Positions 27,284 to 36,570 of a DNA stretch of 64,000 nt are shown piece after piece. Position numbers and translations under genes: made by a program. Under the pieces are notes generated by a model that worked only from the letters and a program-made list of their open reading frames with translations, was not told the origin of the DNA and made no database searches. Where the stretch lies: NCBI RefSeq assembly GCF_947502445.1, contig NZ_CANMZW010000006.1:1-64000 (forward strand). Reading direction: 5' to 3'. Source of the stretch: an uncultured Brevibacillus sp. GTDB taxonomy: Bacteria; Bacillota; Bacilli; Brevibacillales; Brevibacillaceae. How positions within the stretch are numbered: the stretch's first letter is position 1; every line of letters starts with the position of its first letter.

Positions 27284-27628
27284 ATGGTTGATTTTGATCA
27301 GATACGTAAAACCGATGAAGTGATCGCCGCGGCGGTTTATATAGCAGTTATAAACATGATTCAAGAAGAAGCCGAACGAGTAATTGCCGCGCAACTTCAA
27401 CAAATCTATGCTTTCGCTGATCATCACGACATCGTCATCGTTGAATCCTACATAGAAAGGAACGACCCAATGTCAGAGTGGAATCGGTTGCTTGAAAACT
27501 GTGGAAGGTACCGAGTAGTCCTCCATTGCGGGGGTATCGGCTCTAATATTCAAAAACATGCGACTGATATCATTAATGTAACTATGAGTCGGTTATCGGA
27601 AACCGGTATTAATGTAATAGGGAAGTAG
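27284..27628 (+). CDS. Truncated resolvase-like domain lacking catalytic residues
   Basis: A 114-residue protein resembling only the N-terminal catalytic fold of serine recombinases: AAVYIAVINMIQEEAE stands where active enzymes have the AIYxRVS motif, followed by AAQLQQIYAFADHHDIVIVE. The catalytic Ser and Arg are replaced. No DNA-binding domain is present. It lies 30 bases after the active resolvase. It could be an interaction partner (for example a regulator of assembly) or a decaying fragment; the intact frame slightly favours retained use. Confidence 0.6.
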   Translation: MVDFDQIRKTDEVIAAAVYIAVINMIQEEAERVIAAQLQQIYAFADHHDIVIVESYIERNDPMSEWNRLLENCGRYRVVLHCGGIGSNIQKHATDIINVTMSRLSETGINVIGK

Positions 27629-27662
27629 GTCGTATGAAGAAGTCAAGTGTGGACGGTGAGTA

Positions 27663-27818
27663 TTGGCGATTTTTGAAAAAATCGAGTCCTTTAACAAGAG
27701 TGGAGTTAACGTAGGAGTAATTGTACCATATGAATTGAAAAATCAGGTACATGGTCTGCGGAAAGCTATAGGCATGAAAAAGTTCAAGGATAGTGGTAGC
27801 CAAAATGAGTTGGGTTAA
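27663..27818 (+). CDS. Possible small protein, unknown
   Basis: A 51-codon frame from TTG 27663 (MAIFEKIESFNKSG..) ending in a basic C-terminus (RKAIGMKKFKDSGSQNE). GGTGAG lies very close upstream, so initiation is uncertain. The composition is protein-like, but no family can be named. Confidence 0.3.
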   Translation: MAIFEKIESFNKSGVNVGVIVPYELKNQVHGLRKAIGMKKFKDSGSQNELG

Positions 27819-27923
27819 CTAACTCATTTATGCGGTCGAGTATGTTATGATCTGATTCTCAAGCTAAACTCTCCAATGCAGCACCTGCCCGATCTTTAAT
27901 TTGGACAAGTCTTTTGTAGATAA

Positions 27924-28088
27924 ATGTTGAAGGAGTTGTGCGAACATGATGTAAAATCTACGGTTCTAGAACCCGATAATCTTCTTGTCGTCTTAGTGTT
28001 TGACAAGTAGACTAAAGTGTATGTCAAAACAATAGTAGGAAATTACAGTGAGTTTCTACCTGTGACAAATTTACTGAATAATCAATAA
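27924..28088 (+). pseudogene. Small gene interrupted by a TAG stop
   Basis: The frame from ATG 27924 reads MLKELCEHDVKSTVLEPDNL to a TAG at about 28008, then continues in the same frame as TKVYVKTIVGNYSEFLP to 28088. Continuous protein-like sequence across the stop suggests an inactivated small gene of about 54 codons. The family is unknown. Confidence 0.35.
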
Positions 28089-28411
28089 GTAAATTGATGG
28101 GGATGGATAGGTAATCATGCATTTCACGATAGCAAATATTCAAACTCAGATACACTTAAAATGAATTTCCACGCCTTGTTGCTGAGACTAAATATAAAAA
28201 CACGACAACGTATGCAAAGAATGATACGAATCAAACAGAGAAAGATCATTGATGAGGTCACCCTGATCAGAAAAGCACTTTCATTCACCTCCATCCCTTC
28301 AGCGTCTCTCTCAAATTTACTAACTCCTAACGGTTATTGTAAAATAAGAACAAGTCAAAATTTTTCCGTGAACGTTACTAAGGTCTCAAGTAACATGGAG
28401 GTAATAAAATA

Positions 28412-29665
28412 ATGCCAAGAGGAATGAAAGTTAGACGAATTGACTATAACTTGAAAGAAATGATGGAAAAGAGTGAAATTTCAGTTAAACAGACGTTTTA
28501 TAACCATATCGGAAAGTTCTATGAATTATATGGTTTTGAAAAAACAGATTTCAAACTAGACAAATCAAAGAAAGCGGATTATTACTTCCCTGCTGATTTT
28601 GCAGAACTCCTTGCGTTAATCTTGAAAAACAGTGGTAATCATCCGTTTAGTAGGGCAAATCATGCCAAAGATAAAGTTAATGCAGCAGAGATACAAAAAT
28701 ACAATAAATTAATTTGTGAAGGCATTGATAATGAGCTACATTCAGTGTTCCGTGATTTAATCTATACCATGCCATCTCACCTTCAGTCAGTTAAGCTAGG
28801 AGATTTGACTACAGTTTTAGTTGAGCGTCTAACGCTATTCATAGTGAGCATCACCAAATTAGATCATCAAGGAGTAGGAGATGCAATTGAGTGGTTATGC
28901 AATGAGTTAGATAAGGCAAATTATAATTTGTTCAGGGGGAACTTTCTAACTAAAATTATTCTCCAATCTAATGAAGAGTTCGCCAATCAGCACTATAAAA
29001 ATCTTCTGGATAATTTATACGGGGCTACTAATGAAAAAGTAGATGATTTAGAAAAACGAATGACGGTCGCAAATAACAGTATCGATTATGCAATCGCTTT
29101 ACTGATTAAACGAATCCTTCTTGGTACAGATGACTTGTATTACGCAGATAAAGGTAAAGAGTTTTTGGATTTTGACAATGAAGAGTTACTTTTAATGTTA
29201 GGGTTACGAGCAGTGCCAGCAGATAAAAACAGTTCGAATAAAGATGAAAACAATTATATAGAGCGAGATATATATTATAGAGCGATTTCTGATAAGGTGA
29301 ATCATGGAAGAGTTGCTATGGCTGAGTATGTATTAGATGATTACAAAAACAAAGTGAGGGCGAGGAAATCAATTATTGATAAGATTAAAGATGGAAGTTT
29401 CCGTGAAGCGAGCGAAATTAGCATTGACGAAAAGAAAAGAATTTTAGAAAGCCAGATAAAAGAAATGCAGGATGAATTGGTCAGCTTAGATGCAGATTCG
29501 TGTGAATCAGAAGATCACGAAGGCAGTATTATGGCTTTGATGCATAGTGATTATTTGGCATACTGTGAACAAGTACATAACAATTCTGATAAGTTAAAGG
29601 AGATAGTAGATAACTTTGTAGGGCAAGTGCTTATTAACTTCATGAATACAAGAGATGAAGAGTAA
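28412..29665 (+). CDS. Unknown protein with possible N-terminal DNA-binding helix pair
   Basis: A 417-residue, charged, helical protein with GGAGG 9 bases before its ATG. Residues 10-40 (NLKEMMEKSEISVKQTFYNH) could form a helix-turn-helix. A C-terminal coiled coil is likely around residues 325-365 (DEKKRILESQIKEMQDELVS). No enzyme motif or membrane segment is seen. It precedes the RNase H gene by about 90 bases and could be co-transcribed. I do not recognise it. Confidence 0.6.
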   Translation: MPRGMKVRRIDYNLKEMMEKSEISVKQTFYNHIGKFYELYGFEKTDFKLDKSKKADYYFPADFAELLALILKNSGNHPFSRANHAKDKVNAAEIQKYNKLICEGIDNELHSVFRDLIYTMPSHLQSVKLGDLTTVLVERLTLFIVSITKLDHQGVGDAIEWLCNELDKANYNLFRGNFLTKIILQSNEEFANQHYKNLLDNLYGATNEKVDDLEKRMTVANNSIDYAIALLIKRILLGTDDLYYADKGKEFLDFDNEELLLMLGLRAVPADKNSSNKDENNYIERDIYYRAISDKVNHGRVAMAEYVLDDYKNKVRARKSIIDKIKDGSFREASEISIDEKKRILESQIKEMQDELVSLDADSCESEDHEGSIMALMHSDYLAYCEQVHNNSDKLKEIVDNFVGQVLINFMNTRDEE

Positions 29666-29754
29666 AGGCTTTTTTTATTTGCTTTACATTTCAACCGTAC
29701 GCCTTTTTTGAGTTATACAATGGAAGCATCTTATTGAAAGAAGGTGCTTTAAGT

Positions 29755-30429
29755 ATGAAGCTGTCTTCGAGGAAAAAGAATTGCAGTCGGGATGATATTC
29801 TACTGGATATGTTAAAGCAATCTGATGAGCAATTGATGCTTGATGATAAAGGTACAGTTATCATCTACACTGATGCTTCAGTTCAATCTCTATTAAATAA
29901 TGAGTACAGGACAGGTTTAGGTTTAGTGGTCTTCTATCGAAAAAAGAAAAAGTTCGGTGTTAAACTAATTGCAGAATGCGAGTACAAGCCTGAGAAGGAT
30001 GATATTGATAAGGAAGAGTATAAAGCCTTAAAGCGAGGAATTGCAGAAGCTATGGGGACGTGGGAATTTAATCAGGCATACGTTCTTTCTGACAGTACTT
30101 CTGCATTAAGGCGACTAACGAAAGAAATAAAAAATGATACGACCATTCCTTTTGATATAAATCTTTACTGGGTGGAAAGCCACAAAGGAATTTTGTTAAA
30201 CTCCTTAGCGGATCATTTAGCAAAGAATCGGAACATTGAGCGATTTTCACAACTTGATGAGGCGCTGGTAATACCGGATGCCGATCCTTTTGCTAAATAT
30301 CAGAGTTATACCGGGATAAGTGGAGGAATGAAGAGAGCATATTTCTCGAAAGAACGCGAAAAGGCGTTTCGAAGAATGCTAAGAACGAAATTAAACACAC
30401 ATTACTATCCAAGTGTACTCTTAAGGTAG
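29755..30429 (+). CDS. RNase H family protein
   Basis: A 224-residue protein with a complete RNase H active-site set: IYTDAS (Asp40), KEEYKAL (Glu87 or Glu88), LSDSTSAL (Asp113) and SLADHLAK (Asp153), with WVESHKG matching the family's WVxxHxG loop. It should cleave the RNA strand of RNA-DNA hybrids. A 30-residue N-terminal and a 60-residue basic C-terminal extension distinguish it from housekeeping RNase HI. ATG 29755 follows AAGAAGGTG. In this island it may act in defence, R-loop removal or plasmid-like replication; the sequence does not decide. Confidence 0.75.
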   Translation: MKLSSRKKNCSRDDILLDMLKQSDEQLMLDDKGTVIIYTDASVQSLLNNEYRTGLGLVVFYRKKKKFGVKLIAECEYKPEKDDIDKEEYKALKRGIAEAMGTWEFNQAYVLSDSTSALRRLTKEIKNDTTIPFDINLYWVESHKGILLNSLADHLAKNRNIERFSQLDEALVIPDADPFAKYQSYTGISGGMKRAYFSKEREKAFRRMLRTKLNTHYYPSVLLR

Positions 30430-30509
30430 TTTAGATCAGATATTTCCATCGATTTGAAAATGAACCTAACAGGGGTAATGATCGTTTATTATAAGAAGGG
30501 GGATGTCAT

Positions 30510-30758
30510 ATGAGTCTAGAGCTTCCTATTAGTCATCAAGATAATCTTAAATGTAAAAACTGCAATTCGACGTTTAATCATACGTTTATTATCGGAAACC
30601 TTGAGTATGAGAGCAATGATGAAAGAGGTATGGGTGAAGAGATTCAATACAGCTTTACCGAAGAGGTAACTTGCCCGAGTTGCAATCACAAAGGTGAAGT
30701 CATTGGGGAAGTGTGGGAATATCCAGTCGGAACGGTAAATCTTATCCAATTGACCTAA
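30510..30758 (+). CDS. Small two-knuckle zinc-binding protein
   Basis: An 82-residue protein with two Cys-x2-Cys pairs (CKNCNSTF at 15-22 and CPSCNHKG near 57-64), the pattern of a zinc ribbon. AAGGGGG precedes the ATG. It ends just before a hairpin terminator (30768-30802). Probably a nucleic-acid-binding or protein-binding module; no specific role is shown. Confidence 0.65.
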   Translation: MSLELPISHQDNLKCKNCNSTFNHTFIIGNLEYESNDERGMGEEIQYSFTEEVTCPSCNHKGEVIGEVWEYPVGTVNLIQLT

Positions 30759-30767
30759 TCGAAGCAG

Positions 30768-30802
30768 AGGTGATGTCTATCCAGGCATCATCTTTTTCTT
30801 TA
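30768..30802 (+). terminator. Rho-independent terminator
   Basis: GGTGATG..CATCATC stem is followed by TTTTTCTTT. Confidence 0.6.
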
Positions 30803-30937
30803 TCTAAACAGATTGAGCAATACAGATCGCGAAGTATTCTTGACCACCATACCCCAAAAAATTTTAGGAGTTTATTTACACCATTCCTTTTGCCATAGTT
30901 GTAAAATATAGTCATCTACTATAAAAGGTGATGACAA

Positions 30938-32353
30938 ATGTTCAAAGCAAAGGCACAAAATGATAACACAATCGTTAACCTCAAGAGCAAATACTGGAAA
31001 GATAAAAGAGAATCATTAAAGCAAATCAATCGAAGTCAAGGCTTTGTGTGTCAATCATGTTTAAAGAAGGTAGTGCTTGCTTGGGCTGCGAATCCGAAAA
31101 CAGCACCACATTTTAGACATAATCCAAAGAACATTGATTGTGATCAGAATGATGAGTCCACTGAACATGCAAAAGGTAAGGAATTGCTCTACGAATATTT
31201 TGCAGAAAAATACAAAGATATTGCAGAAGAGGTTGATATTGAGCATCAGATCCCTCAAACGGGTCAAATTGCTGATGTTTACATCAAATTCAAGAATGGA
31301 CAAGAATGGGCAATCGAGTATCAAAGATCAAACATGTCTCTGGATACTTTGATTAGACGAAGAGAACTATACAGAAAAGCAAATATTAGAGACATATGGA
31401 TTGTTGGAGAAAACCTAGCTAGGATACAAAAAGATGACTCTGTGAGTTTTAAAAGGATTAGTCAAGAATTGATAAGTAACACTTCCTTTGGAAGGAATTG
31501 CATTCTCTCTTTCAATCCAACGACCATGAAAGTCGGAATCTATAGAAGTATCAGCAAGATCAACTCAAGAAAATATAGAGCATACATGCATTTTTATGAC
31601 TTAGAGAATATTGAGTTTAATTTGATAGGTGAACCGTTTGGATATCGAGATGTAATTGACTTTAAAGGAATAAACTATGACTTTGTTCACAGTTCAAGGC
31701 TTACTATGCCAGATATAACATTACAAAAATCGGATATTCCTGCATATAAATTTTTAGCTGTACAAGAATACACTGGTCAGATTGACGAGACATATATCAA
31801 TATACCTAATGCGTTAATGAAGTTCATCCCAAAGAGATGTAGCGAAATTGACTTAGAAGTTGAAATTGTTTATAGCCATAAGGATATTCATAAAGTCGGT
31901 CAGTTTTTCCCAGTGAAAGTATCTGCTTCTAGGTGGCGCAGTAAATTGAATGAGAAAAAAATGGATAGATTTAAAGAAACTGATTTTACAAGATGGTGGT
32001 ATCCTATCTCTCAACTTTATTCAATGGCAACTCTAGAAAGTAGATTTGCCTGGTTGGAGTCTGCAGTACCTTTTGCCAGACAAAGGCGTACTTTATACGA
32101 CAAGAAGATCATAGACCATCTGTATAAACCTACTGATAAAGTTGAATTAATACCCTTACTTTCTGCTGTCATGTGTATATTGAAGGTTCAATCGAAGGAT
32201 GTTTTAGTAGAAGCTCTAGATAGAGATTTTATTAGGAAGACGGACGAAGAGATTTCAAATGTATTTATTATTGAACTCATGAAGAAAGTTGAAGTTATCT
32301 GTGTTGAAAGGTTCAATGCTCTTGGAAAAGGGAGAATTGATTTAGTGTTTTAA
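30938..32353 (+). CDS. CoiA-like competence/nuclease family protein
   Basis: A 471-residue protein. The N-terminal 160 residues follow the CoiA plan: a zinc knuckle FVCQSCLKKV, PHFRHNP, a helix with EHAKGKELLYEYF, then ADVYIKFKNGQEWAIEYQRS, where Asp and ExQ occupy the PD-(D/E)XK-type nuclease site, and an R..LYR..I..IWI segment. CoiA promotes recombination during transformation, but longer relatives on mobile elements probably act as nucleases. The C-terminal 300 residues are not recognised. AAAAGGTG precedes the ATG. It appears to be a single-gene unit. Confidence 0.75.
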   Translation: MFKAKAQNDNTIVNLKSKYWKDKRESLKQINRSQGFVCQSCLKKVVLAWAANPKTAPHFRHNPKNIDCDQNDESTEHAKGKELLYEYFAEKYKDIAEEVDIEHQIPQTGQIADVYIKFKNGQEWAIEYQRSNMSLDTLIRRRELYRKANIRDIWIVGENLARIQKDDSVSFKRISQELISNTSFGRNCILSFNPTTMKVGIYRSISKINSRKYRAYMHFYDLENIEFNLIGEPFGYRDVIDFKGINYDFVHSSRLTMPDITLQKSDIPAYKFLAVQEYTGQIDETYINIPNALMKFIPKRCSEIDLEVEIVYSHKDIHKVGQFFPVKVSASRWRSKLNEKKMDRFKETDFTRWWYPISQLYSMATLESRFAWLESAVPFARQRRTLYDKKIIDHLYKPTDKVELIPLLSAVMCILKVQSKDVLVEALDRDFIRKTDEEISNVFIIELMKKVEVICVERFNALGKGRIDLVF

Positions 32354-32651
32354 TTGTTCAACAAGAGTTCTGGTTCTGATATTAATTAATCTCAGTTGTC
32401 CAATAATGAGACTGGTATACAACAAAAGTCGTAATAAGGTCCAAGGGATAATTAATAACAATCATTTTAGCCATACTTGAGCTCTGAGGTTTATGAGTGG
32501 TTGTTGATTGTCGAAAATTAAGCGAAGGCTACAAAGCTGTATGTTGGAATATAGAAAAACTAGCATATGGGTATCGAAATCCCGTTCCCAACGAGTAAAT
32601 CGCATTTAGGGTTGAGAATTCCCACGGGGAAAAGTACAAGGGGGTAATTGT
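32354..32651. other. Intergenic stretch, nothing recognised
   Basis: About 300 bases without gene, strong hairpin or repeat. The promoter for the HEPN-like gene probably lies here; AAGGGGG just before 32652 is its ribosome binding site. Confidence 0.4.
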
Positions 32652-33788
32652 ATGAAGTTTCGTGCGACACTAACAAATGAACTGCCGTTTATGATAGAGC
32701 TTCCTGATGGTGAATTTGAAGTCAATACTTCCGTCGGAATAGTGAGATTAAACATTAATTCAGACTGGTATTATCTCAATACTGCAAGGTTTGCTGAGTA
32801 TTCTGGAAAGGATTTATATGTTGGAGATAAAGAAACGCTGCAGAACATTATCCAAAATAATGGCATTTCAAACTATGCTTTTAGTGATTGTAAGTCTTTT
32901 GTTAGCTGCTCTTTTGAGGAAGAATCCTCAATAAATGAGGAGGATTTCAAAAACATCACTGATGATCAGTGTATAAAGAAGATTAAATCAATCATGGTTA
33001 GGAATGGTACTACTTACACTGATAGTGACGACTTGCATATTAAGGCTAATAAACAATTTGAAAAATTGCCAGAAAAACAGTTGAGAAGTATTAAAGAAAG
33101 AATTTTAAAAGAAGCTAGATTAGCGAATCTTCATAAGGTTTATGCCTATTATGATGCTCTAAATACATTAATAAGGCATTATTCTTACTTAAGAGGACAC
33201 TTTTGGGTTCATAAACTGGATTCGAATATTTTGCAAGGAACATTAATTCAGGATTACGTTGATGATAAATTCTATGATAGTACAACATTTGCAGGTTTGG
33301 TGCCAAGTATTATGCCGAGTAAAAAGAAATTTCCTGAAATTGAGCCTGCAGATTTGATAGCACTGAAGGGAAGATTGAAAAATAATACTGAGATGCCTAT
33401 AGAAGACGAGCTAATATTGGTGGCAAGAAGTTTGTGGTACAGACTAGAATATCGATCAGCTGTAATTGAAAGTTCAGCTGCTTTAGAAATCACTGTAGAG
33501 AAAAAATTAATAGAGAAAATGACTGCCAGAGGGATGACCGAAGCTGAGATCGAAACAGAATTGGCCAAAACTGAAACGAATTTCAGACAGAGATGCGATG
33601 TTTTTCTAAAAAGGTGTACTGGGACATCTTTCGTTGGTGATAATACCACATTATGGGATTTGATAGATCAACACAGAAAGAATTATCGTCATAAGATAGC
33701 TCATTCAAATGTTATGCCTAACAGAGAAAAAACAGAGGAAATAGTAAATGATTTTCAAAGAGCTATTGAATATGTAAAATCTCTTTAA
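32652..33788 (+). CDS. Protein with C-terminal HEPN-like domain
   Basis: A 378-residue protein. The last 120 residues are helical and carry RHKIAH (near residue 350), the R-x4-H arrangement of HEPN ribonucleases, preceded by a long helix RSAVIESSAALEITVEKKLI. HEPN domains act as RNA-cutting toxins in many defence and abortive infection systems. The N-terminal 100 residues are beta-rich and unknown, perhaps sensing. The ATG follows AAGGGGG. The AbiJ-related nuclease gene starts 119 bases downstream, so the two may belong to one system, though they look separately translated. Confidence 0.6.
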   Translation: MKFRATLTNELPFMIELPDGEFEVNTSVGIVRLNINSDWYYLNTARFAEYSGKDLYVGDKETLQNIIQNNGISNYAFSDCKSFVSCSFEEESSINEEDFKNITDDQCIKKIKSIMVRNGTTYTDSDDLHIKANKQFEKLPEKQLRSIKERILKEARLANLHKVYAYYDALNTLIRHYSYLRGHFWVHKLDSNILQGTLIQDYVDDKFYDSTTFAGLVPSIMPSKKKFPEIEPADLIALKGRLKNNTEMPIEDELILVARSLWYRLEYRSAVIESSAALEITVEKKLIEKMTARGMTEAEIETELAKTETNFRQRCDVFLKRCTGTSFVGDNTTLWDLIDQHRKNYRHKIAHSNVMPNREKTEEIVNDFQRAIEYVKSL

Positions 33789-33907
33789 TTTTAAGGATTC
33801 AAGAGAAGAGAATAGGTCGAAAAGTTACCCTAACAAAAATTTAAAGTGGAGGCGGATCTTATTGCTACTGTCCAGCACAGAGAATATAGTCGCAATGGGG
33901 GGATTTT

Positions 33908-35266
33908 ATGGCGAGTATCAACGAACTTATTGATGCAATAACTCTAGTGCTTAGAGAGGAAAAATCATATGACTTACCGACAGTTTGTACTAAATATGGT
34001 TTGGAAAATGGAGATGAATCCGAAGCTCATCAGAGCAGACGTGTTTATGTCCAAAGGAGATTAAAAGGTAAAGATCAATTATTCCTACTAGACTTAGCAA
34101 AGCGTGTAATTAGCGACTACGGTTCAAAAGCTAACTCATTGGCAAAGTTGGTCCTTCGTCTCAATCCAACAGGACTTTTTACGATCAGTGAGATAACAAG
34201 GCGGAATATCATGGACGAACTGCATGTCAGAGGTAATATCCAAGGGAGGCATGACTTAATCGGGTTTCTGAACAGAATATGGGATCTTGACAGTATGCCT
34301 TCTACGGATTCAAGATTCAATACAGCTTCAGGTGATATATGGCAACATATGATCAACAATAATGATTTTGATGAAGTTTACTTATATGAAGAGTATTTGG
34401 AGTTATTTATTGCAACTGATGAAGTATTTATTAAGTTTCTGGACCAGGTCGTACACCCATTGGTGCGGCAACAGAATGAGCAAGATGAGTATATTCAGTT
34501 TATCAATAGACATTTAGTAAACGATGGTTATAAGTTCTCCTTGGCTGATAATATCTCGGGGTTTCCTGTCTATAAAATAGATAAGGTGCATGACGGGGTT
34601 AAAGGGAATGTGAAGAATCTTATATTCGCCGCGGTTGGTCAGAAACCTGAAATTGTGATTAGTGACTCAATAAATAACGACATTAAAATTGTGAAGCATG
34701 AAGAAAACTGCTTAGTATACGATCGCAATATTCCCAATACAGGTCTTTATTGGGCTGACCTTGTAACGTGGTGGGCAGATATGAATAGAATATCAGAGCC
34801 TAATAGAGACACAGAAAAACAACTTTATCGGCGTTTGTTTCAAACATTAGCATCCCCACCAGAAAAGCTGCTATTCAAAAGTTATTTTAGATATTTCAAA
34901 GAATTGTTTGACAGAAACTTTCCCGCAATAATACCTCAAGTCTATTTACATTATGATCCATATACGATAAAGCAGCGAACGGGAAAACCTTATTTATCAA
35001 GGCAACGTATGGACTTCCTCCTACTGTTTTCAAACAAACAGCGAATCGTCCTTGAAGTAGATGGAAAGCAACATTACTCTGATGATGATGTATCTAGCCC
35101 AAAAAAATATGCTGAAATGGTGCAAGCAGACAGAGAATTAAAACTTAACGGGTATGAGGTCTTTCGATTCGGCGGTTATGAATTGATGGAAGAAGAAGCG
35201 GGGGCAAAGGTCATTAAAGAGTTTTTCGAAGGATTGTTCAAAAAGCACGGGGTTAAGCCTTCATAA
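33908..35266 (+). CDS. AbiJ-related protein with C-terminal PD-(D/E)XK nuclease
   Basis: A 452-residue protein. The N-terminal half has the AbiJ-related pattern with IWDLDSMPSTDSRF and GDIWQHM (about 120-155), seen in abortive infection proteins. The C-terminal part has MDFLLLF and LEVDGKQHYSD (about 367-390), the acidic residues of a DUF559/Vsr-like nuclease, followed by a conserved ending with ELKLNGYEVFRFGG. It should be a phage-triggered DNA nuclease. A GGGGG before the ATG supports the start. A terminator follows at 35291. Confidence 0.75.
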   Translation: MASINELIDAITLVLREEKSYDLPTVCTKYGLENGDESEAHQSRRVYVQRRLKGKDQLFLLDLAKRVISDYGSKANSLAKLVLRLNPTGLFTISEITRRNIMDELHVRGNIQGRHDLIGFLNRIWDLDSMPSTDSRFNTASGDIWQHMINNNDFDEVYLYEEYLELFIATDEVFIKFLDQVVHPLVRQQNEQDEYIQFINRHLVNDGYKFSLADNISGFPVYKIDKVHDGVKGNVKNLIFAAVGQKPEIVISDSINNDIKIVKHEENCLVYDRNIPNTGLYWADLVTWWADMNRISEPNRDTEKQLYRRLFQTLASPPEKLLFKSYFRYFKELFDRNFPAIIPQVYLHYDPYTIKQRTGKPYLSRQRMDFLLLFSNKQRIVLEVDGKQHYSDDDVSSPKKYAEMVQADRELKLNGYEVFRFGGYELMEEEAGAKVIKEFFEGLFKKHGVKPS

Positions 35267-35288
35267 CAATCGATGCAGAGTGACTTTA

Positions 35289-35340
35289 AAATGCCGATAA
35301 ATCTCGCAGTTAGTTCATCGGCATCGAGTGTTTTATTGCT
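35289..35340 (+). terminator. Rho-independent terminator
   Basis: ATGCCGAT..ATCGGCAT stem with an 18-base loop is followed by GTTTTATT. Confidence 0.55.
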
Positions 35341-35412
35341 ATTCGTATTTTAACATTGATTTTTCTAGAAGAGAGTATTAAGGATAATTCAACAATAAAG
35401 AAGGTGATTGTT

Positions 35413-36570
35413 TTGCGGGGGATCGATTTAGAAGATGAAATAAAAGCACTGATCTTAACTGGTCGAGAAGATGATTACTGGGACTTCAAGGAGAAGCACC
35501 ATTCCAATAAAGCTAACCTGCTCCATGACATTATCTGTATGTCAAATAACCGAGTTGACAGAGACGCCTACATTATCTTTGGTATTGCTGACGGAACCTT
35601 CGATGTTGTCGGGGTTGAGAATGACGAAAATCGAAGAAATCAGCAGCAGATGATCGACTTCTTGAAATCCAAAAGATTTGTCTCCGGCATCCGACCTCGG
35701 GTAGAGCTACGAACTTTAATGCTTGCCAGCCACGAAGTCGATGTCTTGATCATCAAGAACAGCACCGATACACCCTATTTTCTGACCGAGGACTTCTCCG
35801 AAAATGGCAGAAAGGTTCGCACCAACTATATCTACACCCGAGTTGGCGACACCAATACCGATATTGATAAAAGCGCGGACATCAATAATATCGAGTATCT
35901 ATGGAAGAAACGATTTTTACTGACCAGATCTCCTTTCGAGCAGATCATAAAGCGTCTTGAAAACAAGGACGAGTGGAAAAACGATGAATATGTTTACTAC
36001 AACGTCTATAATCCCGAGTTTACCATCACACTTGAGGATGACGATGAAGGACCAGAACTGATACCCGAGTTCTATGCATATGCGATGAGCAATTCATCGA
36101 CCATGTACCAAATGTTGAGCATCAAATATTTTGGGACACAGCTATATGGTAAACAGATAGTGATTCTGGATAGCGGAAGGTATACTACGCCTACACCTGA
36201 ATGGGAGTTCCTCTATTTTGGAAAATACAGGACACACGCGGATTATGCTCTTAAGTATTTTACCAAGGATAGCCCTTCTTTCAAGTTGAATAAGTTTCTT
36301 TATAATGAGGAGAACCATGAAGAGGGCTATGCCCGAAGGCGCTTCTTCGAGGTCGTGTTACTATTTGAAGATACGCTAGAGAAGGATGCATTTCTTGAGT
36401 ATGTCCACCTTCACAAAAACGATTTTCAGAGTAGATTAGCAGTCCTAGACGGCGAGTATTCATGGATCGAGTCCAACACCCAACGTCAGCATGAGCAAGT
36501 CGTAATCCGCTTGAAAACGGGGAGAGTATTAATCCAGATGCTTAAAGAGTTCCGACAATTGAGTCGATGA
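35413..36570 (+). CDS. AlbA_2 (Schlafen-type AAA_4-like) domain protein
   Basis: A 385-residue protein. Residues 5-140 match the AlbA_2 domain: DDYWDFKEKHH, LLHDIICMSNN, YIIFGIADGTFDVVGVE, with a later YIYTRVGDTN. Such domains bind nucleic acids and occur in Schlafen proteins and in bacterial defence and regulatory genes. The other 230 residues are unknown. TTG 35413 is chosen 8 bases after AGAAGGTG; an in-frame ATG lies at 35356. Its stop overlaps the next start as ATGA. Base composition is richer in G and C at third positions than in the genes before it, suggesting separate origin of this three-gene unit. Confidence 0.7.
   Translation: MRGIDLEDEIKALILTGREDDYWDFKEKHHSNKANLLHDIICMSNNRVDRDAYIIFGIADGTFDVVGVENDENRRNQQQMIDFLKSKRFVSGIRPRVELRTLMLASHEVDVLIIKNSTDTPYFLTEDFSENGRKVRTNYIYTRVGDTNTDIDKSADINNIEYLWKKRFLLTRSPFEQIIKRLENKDEWKNDEYVYYNVYNPEFTITLEDDDEGPELIPEFYAYAMSNSSTMYQMLSIKYFGTQLYGKQIVILDSGRYTTPTPEWEFLYFGKYRTHADYALKYFTKDSPSFKLNKFLYNEENHEEGYARRRFFEVVLLFEDTLEKDAFLEYVHLHKNDFQSRLAVLDGEYSWIESNTQRQHEQVVIRLKTGRVLIQMLKEFRQLSR

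Larger units (their letters stand above)
27629..28411. other. Stretch with small or broken frames
   Basis: It holds two short candidates described separately (27663-27818 and 27924-28088). An open frame 28161-28412 ends at the start of the next gene and has no binding site, so it is not called. Confidence 0.4.

Noticed and set aside
28161-28412. 83-codon frame just before the 28412 gene
   Set aside because: No binding site; it contains the ribosome binding site of the real gene at its end.
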